The notes beneath the pieces were generated by a model that saw only the letters and a list, made by a program, of their open reading frames with translations, did no database searches and had not been told where the DNA came from. DNA of 64,000 nucleotides, taken from assembly GCA_963969495.1 (NCBI GenBank), contig OZ018321.1, positions 69,883,786 to 69,947,785 of the forward strand, written 5' to 3'. The translations under genes were made by a program, and so were the position numbers. Source of the stretch: Ceratothoa steindachneri (Eukaryota > Arthropoda > Malacostraca > Isopoda > Cymothoidae). Of the stretch, positions 1 through 11,684 are shown piece by piece (within the stretch, counting starts at the first letter, position 1; each line of letters starts with the position of its first letter).

Positions 1-400
1 TTTGTTTCGAAACTCCAGGGTCGGAGTTCATAACTATTGAATTATTGACACAGAACGAAGCGTTTAAGGTTTGAGTGCTATCGACATAACAGTAGAGAGT
101 AAGATAGTGCTTAAGTATCTTATTCAAAATGAAAAATGAGCTTAAAAATTCAAAATTCAATCTGCTATAACGATATGTTACGAAGCTATTATTTCCTAAC
201 AAGAAAAAACACAGCCTAATTTTTCCGCCTAAGATTTCAATTCAATTTTTAGAAAATCCGTCTTTTTAATGTCCACGATAAAATGAATTTGTTTGAATTA
301 AGTTTGCATATGAGGGAAAATAAAGATGTTAACAAGAAGTCATTACGGGGGGTAAGCTTCTTCGTATAGGAAAGGGGAAGATTTTTCTTTAAGACTGCAA
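1..400. other. No recognisable gene
   Basis: AT-rich sequence with stops in all frames. I see no repeat structure or transposon signature before the mariner relic begins. Confidence 0.5.
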
Positions 401-559
401 TTAAACGTGGGAATTTTTTTTGTGGAGAATTGTTCTAGTGTTTTAAGAAAACCTGGTTTTGCAAAAGTTCTCTTACACTTGTTATTTTTATCTCTTGACA
501 AGATTACGTATGTAATAGAAAAAGTTCAGCTAAGCAAACTTAAATGCCTTCTTTTCCAG

Positions 560-1530
560 CACGTGTCAGTAAAATATCTTTTCCATTGTGTGCAGTTGTT
601 TCGAGATGGAAGTAGAAAGAATAGAGATCTCTGCTCTCTGAAGCCAGGGCCACAAAACTCTGACATCGCCAAGCGGCTCACCGTCAGCCAGATGAGCGTA
701 CACAGAGGCGGAAAGAAGCTCAAAATTGTGAAAAACTTCAAATATCGACCTCTTTTAACGAGACCTCATGTTGTCAACCTTCCAGCTGTAAAAAGACTTC
801 AAAAGTGCTCCAAGGTTCAAAAGGACTTCGTTTGCTAAGAAAAAGAACAACTCGATGGGTACGGGGTCCATCTCCGTAAAGGAGGCAGGTGGCAAGATAT
901 TGAAGTGCGTGGAAAGGACTCTGCTCACCAACCATGTACAAATACACGCCAGGGGCGCTGTCGTCTCCTCAACAAGAACGAAATGCCATGGTGATCGAAT
1001 TCTCATTTTTTTCTGGTGAAAGAAACTTTAGGGTCAATCCGATGACCAACTAGAAGAACCACCGCGTGGTTAGCTTCGGCCAGGATGTTACCGTGTTTCT
1101 TTAAGTGTGGACGAACAGGCCAGCCGGTCTCCATGATGTAGCTCGGTGTTGAATGGCGAAAAAAAGCCACAGGTGTGGTCCGCGGCCGTTTACAGGTTCG
1201 GCGAGGTCGAGTACAGAGAAATCTTGGCCAAAAAAGTCTTGTTCTGGATGATAAAGATCACAAAGAAGGCGGACTAAGTCTTTCAGCAGGACAGTGCCCT
1301 GGCCTACAAGGCCATGACCGTGCAACAATATTTGGGATCGAACATCAACTTCTGGTGGAAGGAATTTTGCCGCTGCAGTTGCCCAGCCTCACTCCTCTTG
1401 TCTACCTCGTGTCGGGGAAGGTTTAAGGCAAGGCCTAGAAGATCGGCCGTATCATCTTCAACGAGATGAAATCCTCCGGCAACAGTGTGTGGGCCAGCAT
1501 AAGGAAAGACTTCGTTCATAACGTGTGAGG
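560..1530 (+). pseudogene. Degenerate mariner-like transposase
   Basis: This is a decayed DNA-transposon transposase (IS630/Tc1/mariner superfamily, cut-and-paste at TA sites). The N-terminal helix-turn-helix region is readable around 640-780, with residues like SDIAKRLTVSQMSVHR. The frame then shifts repeatedly. Around 1005-1045 the first-aspartate block should read SDEK but reads SGER, so the first catalytic Asp appears lost. Around 1215-1370 a third frame gives EILAKKVLFW, then VFQQDSALAYKA, which holds the second catalytic Asp, then YLGSNINFW. A short tail resembling SSGNSVWASIRKDF ends near 1527. I found no flanking inverted repeats. At least three frameshifts and one stop are needed to follow it, so it is a dead copy. 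A related relic lies at 29.2-29.8 kb. Confidence 0.75.
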
Positions 1531-1539
1531 TAATTCGAA

Positions 1540-3670
1540 GTTCAAATCCAAGTTGAAATCAAATTTGCCAAACTTTATTGGATTAATGACGAAAGAACCA
1601 TGTGTAAGATTGCCTTAACGGTATTTTTTCTATTGAATAAGCTTAGGGAATTAAATTTGAAACCTCATCGTGCTGTTTGATTCTACCTTCTGCTGTTTTT
1701 TTACCTTAACAACCATAGGCGTTGTGGCCCCTCATTGCATTATCACCGGATAAGAAACTACTGTGAAAGTTGAGCTGAGTTTATGTTTGTATGTTTGATT
1801 AGAAGGATTGGAAGGCCAGTTTATCCCCAAAAGTATCTCTTCCATTCTTTCTGCAGACATTTTCCCTTTTCCCTCCACGGTGCTGTTTTCACAAAGGCAC
1901 CAAAAGAGGTTATAAAACTCTCATGGAGCCAATTAGACTTTCAACCGGGTTTTTCACCCAACATGGACATCATCGCTTTTGTTTGAAGCCCCGTCTATGC
2001 CAGCGAGTAGGGATCCTGCAATCCTCCACTGGAATCCACCACCAATCGACCTACGCTTCCATAGGGAAGCAACGCAAGCTAAGAGGCCAGAAGAAAATCT
2101 CCAGCGGGACTCCGTGTTTTTGAGCTTCAAAGAAAAGAGGGTATCGACTCCTAGTATGCAGTTTACCCAACCAATTCGATCTTTAACACCGAACTGATGG
2201 TAGTATGCTCTGTCTCAAAAGACGATCATATTCTTCTTCAAAGTCTCTTTTCTGGTTTCAACCCCCTTTACCATAAAATCGCGGTTCAAATCTGCATCGA
2301 CTAAGAACTTAGCCGGCAATTTCAGAGACCCAATTTAGAAAATGGCTTCCATTCCCCCCACTTCTTTTCTTTGCTGATGAAAGTATTGAATGTGTAAGTG
2401 TGCGATGGTAGTTCTTTCGAGATGACGCTCAACTAAATGGCAACTGATTCAGAAATGTAGGTCCTTTAAGATGCAAAGTCGATTAGATTAGATACCTTAC
2501 AGTTCGGAATCTTTCATCTTTATCAAAATCAACTATAAGTGTAAGGAGCAAAACTTCGGTTACGAGCTAAGAAATCAATTTAACACCTTCTGCTGACTAC
2601 GACACGAATTTACCTTCACTACTTCTCTTAAGCCTAGACACGGAGGATCACCAATAATGACTGTTTTGCGAAAAGTGCCAAAATATGATTTCTAGAGTGG
2701 CGAATTTCACACGCAAAAAGAAAGGGGGAAACGATCTTCTTGATATACATTTGCAAGATGGTGTGGGGTACTACAATAATTTTACAGATATAATTTTTTG
2801 CATCTTCTTATTATTTTGAGAGTAGTGTTAAAGTTTGCACAATTTAACGTGGAATGGGAATCCTTACATAGTTTCCACTTTTTCAAGGGGTGTTTCAAAT
2901 CTTCACTGAGGGGAAAGCTAATTTCAGAACCTTTTGATGTAAATGTGTTTGAATTGGAATTTGTAGTCTTCGGAGAGCCCTTAGGACAAGCGGGAAAGTG
3001 CGAGTTTCCCTTTTCTTGAAAAAGCCTCGACTCCCGGGTATTGTTTGTATTCGTTTAAAATTTTTAAACCAAATAGGAAGCCTTAGAATATGCTTTGTTT
3101 CAATAATGAGAATTCGACATAAGTTTAGGGACACCATGGGGCGCTTCCCTTTTGAATTGTTTAGTGGGCTGCATTTTTATAATACGAATGACGCCTGCGA
3201 AGTTATCAAATATGTCACCAATTGTTGAATAGTCAGTCTTTATAGTCAGTTGTATACTATGGAGAGATTAGCCAGTAGAATCGTAGAACTAATTCTTCGT
3301 CAAAATTTTCAAGCTCGTTGTATTATACCGCGATTTGTAATTAAATCTGCTAATACCTCACACCCTCGTCCGATTGTATGTTTATAATTTTACAAGGCAT
3401 AGCGGGAAAAGGGGTGATTAAAAGAAATGAAGCTTGAGGAAAAAGTGTTTAATGGATTTGATAGTTGAAAAAATAGTAGATAACTGATAAAGGCACCTAG
3501 TGGAGGCAGTTTCACAAATCGAATAAAATCATAAATTCACTGTGGGAACTAGTACCCAAAATTTACTTTCCATTTTGTTGGCAGAAACCCATAAGTTTCC
3601 TAAATATAAGAGAAGAAAACAAAATATTTTTTCTTTGGAAAATTGCATTTTTCCTAAATTCCGAAAATAT
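1540..3670. other. Unassigned AT-rich DNA
   Basis: The longest open frames are only about 65-80 codons and overlap on opposite strands. None reads like a known family. I see no tandem array, inverted repeat or poly-A tail. Confidence 0.4.
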
Positions 3671-3675
3671 CCGTG

Positions 3676-3775
3676 CACAGGTGAGGATCGAGCCAATCAC
3701 AATGAAGTACCAAGCAGCAGCTTTGATCTCAATTAAAGAAGACCTTTTGACCATTCGGCTACCCGTAGGAGAGTT
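3676..3775 (-). repeat. tRNA-derived SINE-like relic
   Basis: Read on the minus strand, this has an A-box-like block (TAGCCGAATGGTCA, near 3760-3747) followed about 60-70 bp later by a B-box-like block (GGCTCGATCC, near 3694-3685). This resembles a Leu/Ser-type tRNA promoter, but the spacing is longer than in a functional tRNA. I read it as a tRNA-derived SINE head or tRNA pseudogene. No cloverleaf was folded. Confidence 0.3.
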
Positions 3776-3883
3776 GTCTTATGGTTTCAAACTGGTTGAA
3801 AAGTTCAATTAAACTCTAAGTTAAAAAATATAAATTCGGTAACGCATAATAACGCGCCTCCTGAATAATTCAAAAAGATCAGC

Positions 3884-4112
3884 CTAAACCTGGATTTGAA
3901 CCCGCGATATTTTCGAATTAAAGTTACCTATTGCCAAAATGTGGAGCCGGGCAGATGTGTAAAAAGACATCTGGCCATTAATTTAGCATGTGTATCCTCG
4001 GAGCTTTTAATAGCCTTCAGGTTGCGTTTCCTTTAAAATCGATCATTTCTCATTGTTCAACACTTGTGCCTCCCATGTGCGAAGCTGCGAGTTCGAATCC
4101 CTCTCGAGGCTG
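3884..4112. repeat. Two further B-box-like tRNA motifs
   Basis: On the minus strand around 3906-3894 there is GGTTCAAATCC, and on the plus strand around 4089-4100 there is GAGTTCGAATCC. Both match the pol III B-box consensus. Convincing A boxes are not obvious; TAGCCTTCAGG near 4011 is the best plus-strand candidate. Together with the relic at 3.68-3.77 kb this suggests a small cluster of SINE fragments. Confidence 0.25.
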
Positions 4113-5090
4113 ACTTTTTGCCTCTTCACATAGCACGGTATTATGAGTTCCCGAACTTATATACATTAGATATATAAACTTTCCTGAAGTGATTTTATTA
4201 TCTCAAATTTCAAAATTTGCAAAATATTAGTGAGTGTGTAAACATGCAAAAATACTAAGATAAAGTAGAATAATGGTCAGAAGGATGGATGATGTAATTA
4301 AACTTGGATGATGAAACGTAATCTACATTGTTCATCATATATGTGGCCAAATTCTAACGATTGTTAACATGGAAAATGAATGTAATGTAATTTCCAAAAA
4401 GAAAAATAGGAATCTAGGATAGAAAACTAGACAATTTGAGTTTAAATAGAAACAAATCCTTCCCTTATTTAACTCGTTTTAAACCTGATTTTGAATATTC
4501 GGTTCAATTTTGGTCTCCTTAAATGCGCATGGGGCGTACAGTATAATTTTAAAAAGCGTCCAGCGTTGAGTCAGATATTTATATAATTTTAGAACTTAGA
4601 AATATATGTAACGTACAAAGAAAACTGAGGCACATTAAATAATAATTTTCCGAAAATCGCCATCTAGCTAGAAATGGCTAGGCAATTATTTAGCAAGACA
4701 AATTTTGTTGGGGTGATACATAAAGCGTCTAAAGGCAAATTGATTCAAGGCGCAATGCTCGTCAACGACTACTGGACACAAGTCTTATGTGAGATGAAAA
4801 GTGAGTTCTTTCCAAGAATATTAAGCACCAAAAACAATTGCTTGATCTAAAAAAAAGCATCTCTACTGCAAAACGTGGCCTTCAACAGCCAAAGAGAGTT
4901 TTTTAAAAGTTGTTGGGTTGTGAAAGTGTTTTTAAACCATTAATACAGACCTATATGTTCAAAAATTGTATCAATTAAGTGAAGCTTTTGAACAAATTCT
5001 TCCGGGTCCATCGAGATGTTGTCCTCCTTCAGGAAAAAAACCGCGCGCACGTTTTACCTTAAAATCAAGAATAAATAAACTATTGCGCTA
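4113..5090. other. Unassigned DNA left of gypsy LTR
   Basis: AT-rich and without a convincing open frame or recognised repeat. It ends where the LTR beginning TGTCAGAGAG starts. Confidence 0.4.
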
Positions 5091-6059
5091 TGTCAGAGAG
5101 AGAAAGTTACCTCCCCCCCCCTCACAGAACCCAACGTCTACCTATGGCGCCTGAGAAGATACACCTGCAAGGCCAGACAGCCCCAATAAAGCCGCAAGAT
5201 TTTCGCGGGACCGCGTAATTCGATTGTGTTCCATTCGTCGCCGTCGCACCGTCTGATGGGCGCCAGACTCACGGCGCCAAGGACCTTTGCGCAAAGCTGT
5301 GAGGGCACCGAGACTATCCTCGTCCCCACCCCCTTACGTACCTATTCTAATGAGATGCCCATACCCCTTTGGGGGGGCTCCGGCGACCCGCTTCCGCTGA
5401 GACAGTATAAATACCTTGAGAAAGGCTTTGATAAACCAGTATCATACAGCCCTGTCTTAGTTAGCAGCCACGTACGATCTTGTACACACTGCTTGCCTCC
5501 AAACGGCTTTCAGCTACGAACGTGACAGGTCACCTCTACCCGGTCTTACTCGTATCTAATGCCAGAGTTCCCGCCGATGGACGATAGATACGGACAGACA
5601 TCTATCACTCAGCGAGGTTAAAGAAGAAGGAATCTTACAAGTTCAACTTTGCAGCGCTCCGTTTACTCGCCGTATTCAAACCTCCAGTCAATTAGGCTTT
5701 ACGTGAGTCTCCCCGATAATTTAACTCTCCCATTTTCTCTGGGATTAATCACCGTTCATCCTCTATCGGACTCTCGTAGCCGTCGAGTACTTTGTATCAC
5801 CCCCCCCCCTCCCTTGTTTGGTATCCCAGGTCTCATTTTATTTATTGTCATTTATTTAATTGTGCAATTAATATTCTCTTTCTATATAGTAAAGTAATAT
5901 ATTTTTCTACCATTAGTTTCTCTAATCCCAGAGCCTCTAAGAACTGATTATTTAGGCCAACTGCATTCGACTTTGTTTATTTAACAATCGCACTGGGATC
6001 TGTATACCGATTCTCTGGCGTGCCCTCTTCCCGGTCACCCTACGATATGTATATTATAT
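5091..6059 (+). repeat. Gypsy LTR, copy A
   Basis: This is homologous over most of its length to the segment at 12860-13700, in the same orientation. It starts TGTCAGAGAGAG and carries a TATAAATA box at 5406, followed by a conserved stretch with GAGAAAGGCTTTGATAAAC. The primer-binding site follows directly at 6062, so this copy sits in the 5' LTR position. Compared with copy B it has an extra segment of roughly 145 bp (about 5790-5935). The two copies are visibly diverged, indicating an old insertion. The right boundary is placed just before the PBS; the exact terminal dinucleotide is uncertain. Confidence 0.7.
5405..5413 (+). promoter_or_regulatory. LTR TATA box
   Basis: GTATAAATA lies in the middle of LTR copy A, at the place where an LTR pol II promoter is expected. 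The matching position in copy B (near 13164) reads ATAATAAATA. Confidence 0.5.
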
Positions 6060-6061
6060 TC

Positions 6062-6079
6062 TGGTGTCAGGTGTGAGGT
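6062..6079 (+). promoter_or_regulatory. Primer-binding site of gypsy copy A
   Basis: TGGTGTCAGGTGTGAGG begins with the TGG expected for pairing with a tRNA 3' CCA end. It directly follows the 5' LTR. I recall similar TGGTGTCAG-type sites from other metazoan gypsy elements. Confidence 0.5.
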
Positions 6080-6124
6080 AACCTTACGACATATATATTA
6101 TAGATTTCGTGCACGACTAATTGG

Positions 6125-6868
6125 GAGGTACATCACTGGCTGGGCAGAAGTAGTAGCAGCCCCTATTAAATTCTGCTCCGTCCTCATTGGGCAGTTCTCA
6201 CGGGTCTCACCCAACTCCGTGGCTCAACCCATGGTTATCCGTTCGCAGGTGGATAAAGATTCGAAGATGCCCTCGCCCCCAGAAACTTCACGTTCTTCAG
6301 AATTCAAAGAGGTCATGACCGAAGAGCAAGAAGCCATGCAAGGAGACAAGGTGATCTCCTACCAAGTTACGGAAGGCTTACTATACCGTGCGTGCTAAAA
6401 AAAACGGCAAAATCCAGATGCGAGCATTGTGTATCCCGCGTTCTTATGTTCGTCACATTTTAACCACTGCCCTTGACCACCTATTTTCAAGACACTTTAG
6501 TCACAGTAAGACAACCCAGAAGATCTTAAAATATTTTTATTGGCCAGGCGCCAATGAAGAAATTTTTGGCTACTGCAGGTGTTGCGATAGCTGCCAAAAG
6601 ACTGCCGTCAAAGGACGAGTTAAGCCCGCAAAGAGAACCTCTAATCTCAGAGCCGTTTTCCCGTATCGTGATTGATCTCATCGGTCCGATATACCCCCGT
6701 CGAGTGAAGGACATAGTCACGTGCTAAATTTAGTGGAGTTTGCCTCCCGGTTCCCCGATGCCGTGCCGTTGAAGAATAATTTGATTACTTTTGTATATAT
6801 TATACAAGAATTCTTCTAGTTTTGTGTAATGCCTTATAAGAATATGTGCTATTATTTGTTTTTATTAT
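6125..6868 (+). pseudogene. Gypsy Pol fragment: linker and integrase zinc finger
   Basis: This is a remnant of a Ty3/gypsy polyprotein. It reads through a post-protease linker (residues like APIKFCSVLIGQF near 6155), then a block resembling LLYRAC near 6380. Next comes the H2C2 integrase zinc-binding domain: HFSH near 6493 and CRCCDSCQKTAVKG near 6578-6618. After it, residues like RIVIDLIGPIYP carry the first integrase-core Asp near 6668. The core then breaks off and the sequence jumps to non-coding DNA near 6780. It lies only about 50 bp after the PBS, so gag and protease are missing from this copy. It is closely paralleled at 11685-12480, including the same truncation of the core. Confidence 0.75.
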
Positions 6869-6869
6869 T

Positions 6870-8515
6870 GTTTCTGTCGAGGTATGCCTGTATAGACTAG
6901 CTCGGCGCACAAGGGCGTACACAAGCACGGGTAGACAGCTGACCTAAGGTCGCTTTAGATATGCTCTGGAGTAACTAATAGAGAGTGTGATTGACGTTTG
7001 ACCCGGACTTAACTACAGACCTGCAAAGTTGCAGTTCAAAGGATATATAAAGAACAAGACCTCAAAATATAATTTTAATTTTCAAATATAATAAATGGGG
7101 CAATATATATATATACAAAGGGGAGAAAAAATTACTTAATCAAGGTAGTTGAATGAATTATGACGATTTATGATATGACGGAGAACAAATTTAAAGTTAA
7201 CCCGAACGAGGGGTGATTAATTACAATTTAGCGGGAAGGTAAATCCAAAGGTGAATGCGGATGAAGATTAACGAGGTATCTGGGAGAGACAATACAATAT
7301 CGCTTTACCGTCAAGCGTGGGCGAATTGGAGTGGGGAATGCAGGACAACGGCGCAGGTCTTTTGGAGATACTTAGGGGAGTCCTGACGAGGAGGACTCGA
7401 AGATGCAGTTTGATTACTTCGTGATGAAGAATCAGATTTTCTCTGCTCAACTCGTGACGATTCTGCCATTCAGCAGGGAGTCTCGGTCTTGAAAGAAATA
7501 TAATCTTGAAGGGGTGGTGAAGATGAGAGGGCCGCATAACTCTCTAGGAAGAAGGGGGCTTAATAGCTTTCTTATGAACAGGGGCCAAAGCTTATCGAAT
7601 GTTGATCTGCTGGGAAGATCTTTGACAAGATATGACTGAAAAAAGTGTTACAGGGTTTCACGGGAAACAGAGAGGATGTCTGAACGGAGGGAATGGCGGG
7701 CTTTCAATTTCCTATAGAAATGGCCAAGTTCGGGTTAAATAGTCGGGTGGCTGATCCGATAGATAGCCTCGTGGCCTGGCGGTCTCTAGATGATTCTCAG
7801 CGCTAGTGTAAGCCCACCTCGTGACATGGAGGTAGGGTTAGGATGGCAGCGTACGGCGTTATCCCAGGAAAGTGGAGAGACGAGTGGCGTCGGAAAGCAA
7901 ATACAGCTGCGTGGTTTGTTTCGGCACGTGACTGATTCCATTTGAACTTTCCAAACTTCTCACGCTAGACGCACGTGTTTTATAAGGAGGAGCTGAAAAG
8001 GGGTATTTCCGAGGAGGCTTCCCTTCGCGCCGATAGTTCGAGGGCAGCCCTTCACACGCCTCGCTTTCCAACGATGATGTTTTCCTGATGCGTAGAGGAA
8101 GGAAAAAGGCATCCCCAAACATGGGAGGATTCGGGTAAGGAAAACTTTGCCTGAGTTAACAGGTGTACAATAAGGGAAGAAATTTAAATTTAAGTCGACA
8201 TAGAAGTCAGTAAATAAATGAATTACTTCCGTTTAATCCCTGGTGGAGGGTATATTTAAAAAGGTGTCGTCGCTAAACAGCATACAAAATAAATGAATAC
8301 ATGGAAATGCGAGTTACTAAAAAAAAAAAAATCAAAGGGATATATTCTTAAAAGGGTAGTGGAACGATGTATAAATAAAAATAAAGAAAAATACAATACA
8401 AAAAAAACAAACACAAAAGAAAAATATGTAATAAAATCTCCCGAAAATTTTACATGAAAAACAAGGAACATAAACATATGTGCACGATAGTACAATGCTT
8501 AACACAATTTACTTC
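6870..8515 (-). other. Unassigned; likely 3' part and LTR of inverted gypsy
   Basis: This lies downstream of the RNase H end of the inverted Pol at 8520-10175. Two TATA-like boxes occur on the minus strand: TTATAAAAC near 7986-7978 and CTATTTAACC near 7743-7734. GC content is higher than the surroundings between 7250 and 8120. That fits an LTR, but no second copy exists in the window to define its ends, so this is inference from position. Confidence 0.3.
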
Positions 8516-8519
8516 TCAG

Positions 8520-10175
8520 ACGGAGGATCCTCGGCCGGATTTCTACTTCGTCTGCAACACAGTTTTCTGTCCCTTTAATGTACATTATTCGGAACTGGTA
8601 TTCCATTAGAAGTAAACTCCAAAGCATAAGCCTTCCGTTCTGGATTTTACAATTCTTTCAGTAAGCCAATGGGCGATGAGCGGTTTCAATCACGAACTCC
8701 TTACTTAATATATATGTTTGGAATTTCTGTACACTCCAAACGATCGCTAGAGCTTCAAGTTCTATGACCACATAGTTCCTTTCGCGCGACGAGAGCTTTC
8801 GGCTAGAGTACGCAATGGGGTAACTATTGTTATCTTCATACTCGAGCAAGTCGCAACCGATGCCTTCACTACAAGCATCAGCCTGTATCCCAAAAGGTTT
8901 GTTTGTGTTCGGGAGTCTTAGTATGGGAGCTGATGTTAGTTTTTCCTTCAACTGATGGAAGTGGGCGGTCGCTTTGGGGTTACATGCGAGGGATCCGGGG
9001 AACTTTTTTTTAGTAGGAAGCTAAGGGCAGACGCTAAGGGGACGAAATTCGGGTCAAAGCGTCGGTAAAAGGATGTCGACCAGAAAAAAAAGCATAATTG
9101 TTTTTTAGTACGCGCGAGGAGCATGTCGGTGATGGACTTTACTTTTTCTTTTTGAGCGGCCATTTGATTTTCACCAATCTGGAAATTGAGGTATTTAATA
9201 GTGCTGTAGGCGAAATAGCACTTACTAGGGCCTATAGTGAGGCCGCGTTCACGAAGCCTATTGAGGAGCGATCGTAGGGAGATAAGATGCTGGTCCCATG
9301 TGTGGGTGGCCACGCAAACGTTACCAAAGTAAAGGGAAATGTTAATCTGCTCATCCAGTATCCTGCCCATTATTCGATTATGGTTACTAAAGACAGTAAC
9401 TAAACCAAAAGGTAGGCACTTAAACTATATAAGGCCTTTTTATGAGAAATGAGGTGTATGTCCAGGCACTATCCTTAAGGGCCATTTGATATTAGGCGTT
9501 ACACAAGTCTATCTCTGGAATAAACTTGGCCTCATCAAATAGATGTAGGCTCTGGTCTATCAAAGAGATAGGCTCAGCGTCGAAAATTGTTACGGCTTTC
9601 AACTTTCTAAAGTCTACGCACATGCGGAAAGAGCAATAATTCGACGTGGAAGGTTCAATATCCCTAATTTTTGCAAGTTTTCCACTTTGGCGATAAAAGT
9701 AGGGTGCAAGTGAATGGGCACGGGGTAGGGCTTAGATCTAATAGGCTGCTGGTTGGCTAGGGCTATATTATGTTCAAAATAAAAAGAGCAACTAGGCTTC
9801 TCGGAAATTACATTGGGGAATTCAGTTAACAAAAGAGCCAATTGCGTCTTCTGAGGGGGTTCCAACTGCGGGTTTAAATCGAGTTCCGGGGTGGAGTTTA
9901 CACGGGAACTGGGGAGCAAAGGGAGAGGGTAATTTTTGTCAACTTCGACACATACGGTTTGGGCTAAATTAAGAGGAGCAAATAGATAAGAGGCTTCCAT
10001 TACTACCTCTTCATCAAGGGCAATTATATTATTAATGCATTCGCGGCGGTGATAGCGCTTAAGCATATTTACATGAAACAATTTGTTCCCTGAGGGGCTC
10101 TGTATTACGTAATCTACGGGACCTCGGGCTTCTAGGCTTGGGAAAAGGCCTTTCCATTGTGACAAGATCTTGATG
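8520..10175 (-). pseudogene. Inverted gypsy Pol: integrase C-term, RT, RNase H
   Basis: A decayed Ty3/gypsy polyprotein read on the minus strand. The first block (10165-10060) looks like an integrase C-terminal tail, with GPVDYVI and FHVNMLKRYHRRE. It runs on in the same open frame into the start of reverse transcriptase (QQPIRSKPYPVPIHLHPTF near 9730). The RT fingers follow near 9620 (RMCVDFRKLKAV) and the rest at 9370-8950. The YxDD box reads LYFGNV, so the catalytic Asp pair is destroyed. RNase H is at 8951-8530 with DACSEGIGCDL and SSRKLSSRERNY, ending in a motif like YIKGTENCVADE. Frameshifts near 9610 and 8950 break it. The order integrase tail before RT is discussed in the findings. 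It is inserted between two partial copies of another gypsy in the opposite direction. Confidence 0.8.
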
Positions 10176-10269
10176 GCTCCAAGGGTAGGAGGAGAAGCAC
10201 CTCTTTATTTAACACGTTTAAGTTGCAAGGATAGTCGCTTGGGCTAGGCGGCAAGGACCTCTTACCTTA

Positions 10270-11200
10270 TATTTGAGAGCAGGAAAGGATCGAAAGAGAA
10301 AGAAAAGAGAAGGAATGAGAAGAGAGAAGAGAAATAGAAGAACGAGTAGGACCAGGAACGAGACGCTGTACATCAGCTCGAGGTCCGAAGCTTCCCCTAC
10401 GGCATCTGTTAAGCTTCTGGTTTTGAGGGAAGGGCAGGATTTCAGAGCCTTCTTAATCTATTTCGAGAAAATCTTCTAAAGCAACCATTGAGAAATCGAG
10501 GCTGATGGAGTGGCTCAATTGTTACCCTTGCTAAATTCCAAAGTCTGAGATATATTTATATCCCTTCCCCCGGAAGCAACAATTGATTATTCGACCTTAA
10601 AATTGGAGTTACTAGTGGCATATAACATGACTCCAACTTTTACCGATCAAAATTCAGACATGGACGCATTCAGCCAGGCCAAACATACCGTCAGTTTGGG
10701 TACTCCCTGCAGCGTCACCTCAACTTTTAACTCGATGATTCTAAAATCCCTCATGACTACGATGCCCTCGTTGACTTCTTCCCGAGAGACCAGTTCTTGG
10801 CTGCACTTCTGGCTGAAGTCAAATCTTTCTTAAAAGACCGCAGTTGCCTCACATTCAAAGAGTACACAGAAGACGCCAACATTTATTTAGCAAGCCACAT
10901 CCTATATCCGAAAGAAGCGAAGAAAACGGCCCCATTTTCCCTAAACCTAAGCCAAACAAAGGTAAATTCTTCCAGCAAAATGGAAACAAGTTTGCCAAGG
11001 TAATTGGGACGTCGAAGCCGAAACCACTCTTTTCGTCCGAACACCGGGATGTAAAACAGCTCTCCTCATGCCACTATACGTCATCTTTCCCCAGGAGACC
11101 CATCATTTTTTTTACTTCTGGTGTGAAGGGTCACGTGAAAACGAATTGCTCCCAGAACTCTCAGTTCACGAATAACTCCTTTCACCATGTACACCAGATC
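10270..11200 (+). pseudogene. Gypsy Gag relic
   Basis: The structural protein of a gypsy element, which packages its RNA. The N-terminus is very basic (RKRKKREG near 10285). The capsid-like core begins VLREGQDFRAFLIYFEKIF near 10422-10478, continues through FISLPPEATIDYSTLK near 10550-10600, and reaches DQFLAALLAEVKSFLKDR near 10790-10840. A degraded CCHC zinc knuckle lies at 11100-11150: GVKGHVKTNC keeps the Gly, His and last Cys, but the first two Cys are lost. Stops near 10480-10500 and frameshifts near 10650 and 10790 disable it. The family match is supported by a parallel Gag on the minus strand at 39.55-40.38 kb that aligns block by block. Confidence 0.7.
10784..10977 (+). repeat. Gag internal duplication, unit 1
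   Basis: A 194-bp segment encoding the end of the Gag capsid-like core (DQFLAAL to SQTKVNSSS). It is repeated almost identically 580 bp downstream. It starts at GAGAGACCAG and ends at TTCCAGCA in both copies. Confidence 0.85.
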
Positions 11201-11363
11201 TGTTCTACGTCTGCGCCTCCGTCAACACTATCGGAATCTTCTCCTCCCCCGAGCACCTCAAGTCCCGACGGCCACCAGGTAAACTTCTTGTTTGATAAGA
11301 ATGCCCCTGGAGACTTAAATTCAAATCCTCAACGATTAATGGCTGCTGTGTTTCAACTCTTTT

Positions 11364-11557
11364 GAGAGACCAGTTCTTGGCTGCACTTCCGGCTAAAGTC
11401 AAATCTTTCCTAAAAGACCGCACTTGCCTCACATTCAAAGAGTACACAGAAGACGCCGACATTTATTTAGTAAGCCACATTTTTTATCCAAAAGAAGCGA
11501 AGAGAACGGCCCCATTTTCCCTAAACCTAAGCCAAACAAAGGTAAATTCTTCCAGCA
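11364..11557 (+). repeat. Gag internal duplication, unit 2
   Basis: The second copy of the 194-bp Gag segment, with few substitutions from unit 1. The zinc-knuckle region lies between the units and is not repeated after unit 2. This copy is followed by unrelated sequence. Confidence 0.85.
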
Positions 11558-11684
11558 TGGTAGTGTCGGACAACCTCCCTCTCTCAGTATTTTGAGACCA
11601 TAATAAATTCGCCGTCGTGCACAACTACTGAGGTGTGCCAATCCATTCCCCATTGTTAAGTGCTACATCGATTGTGTGTAATTC

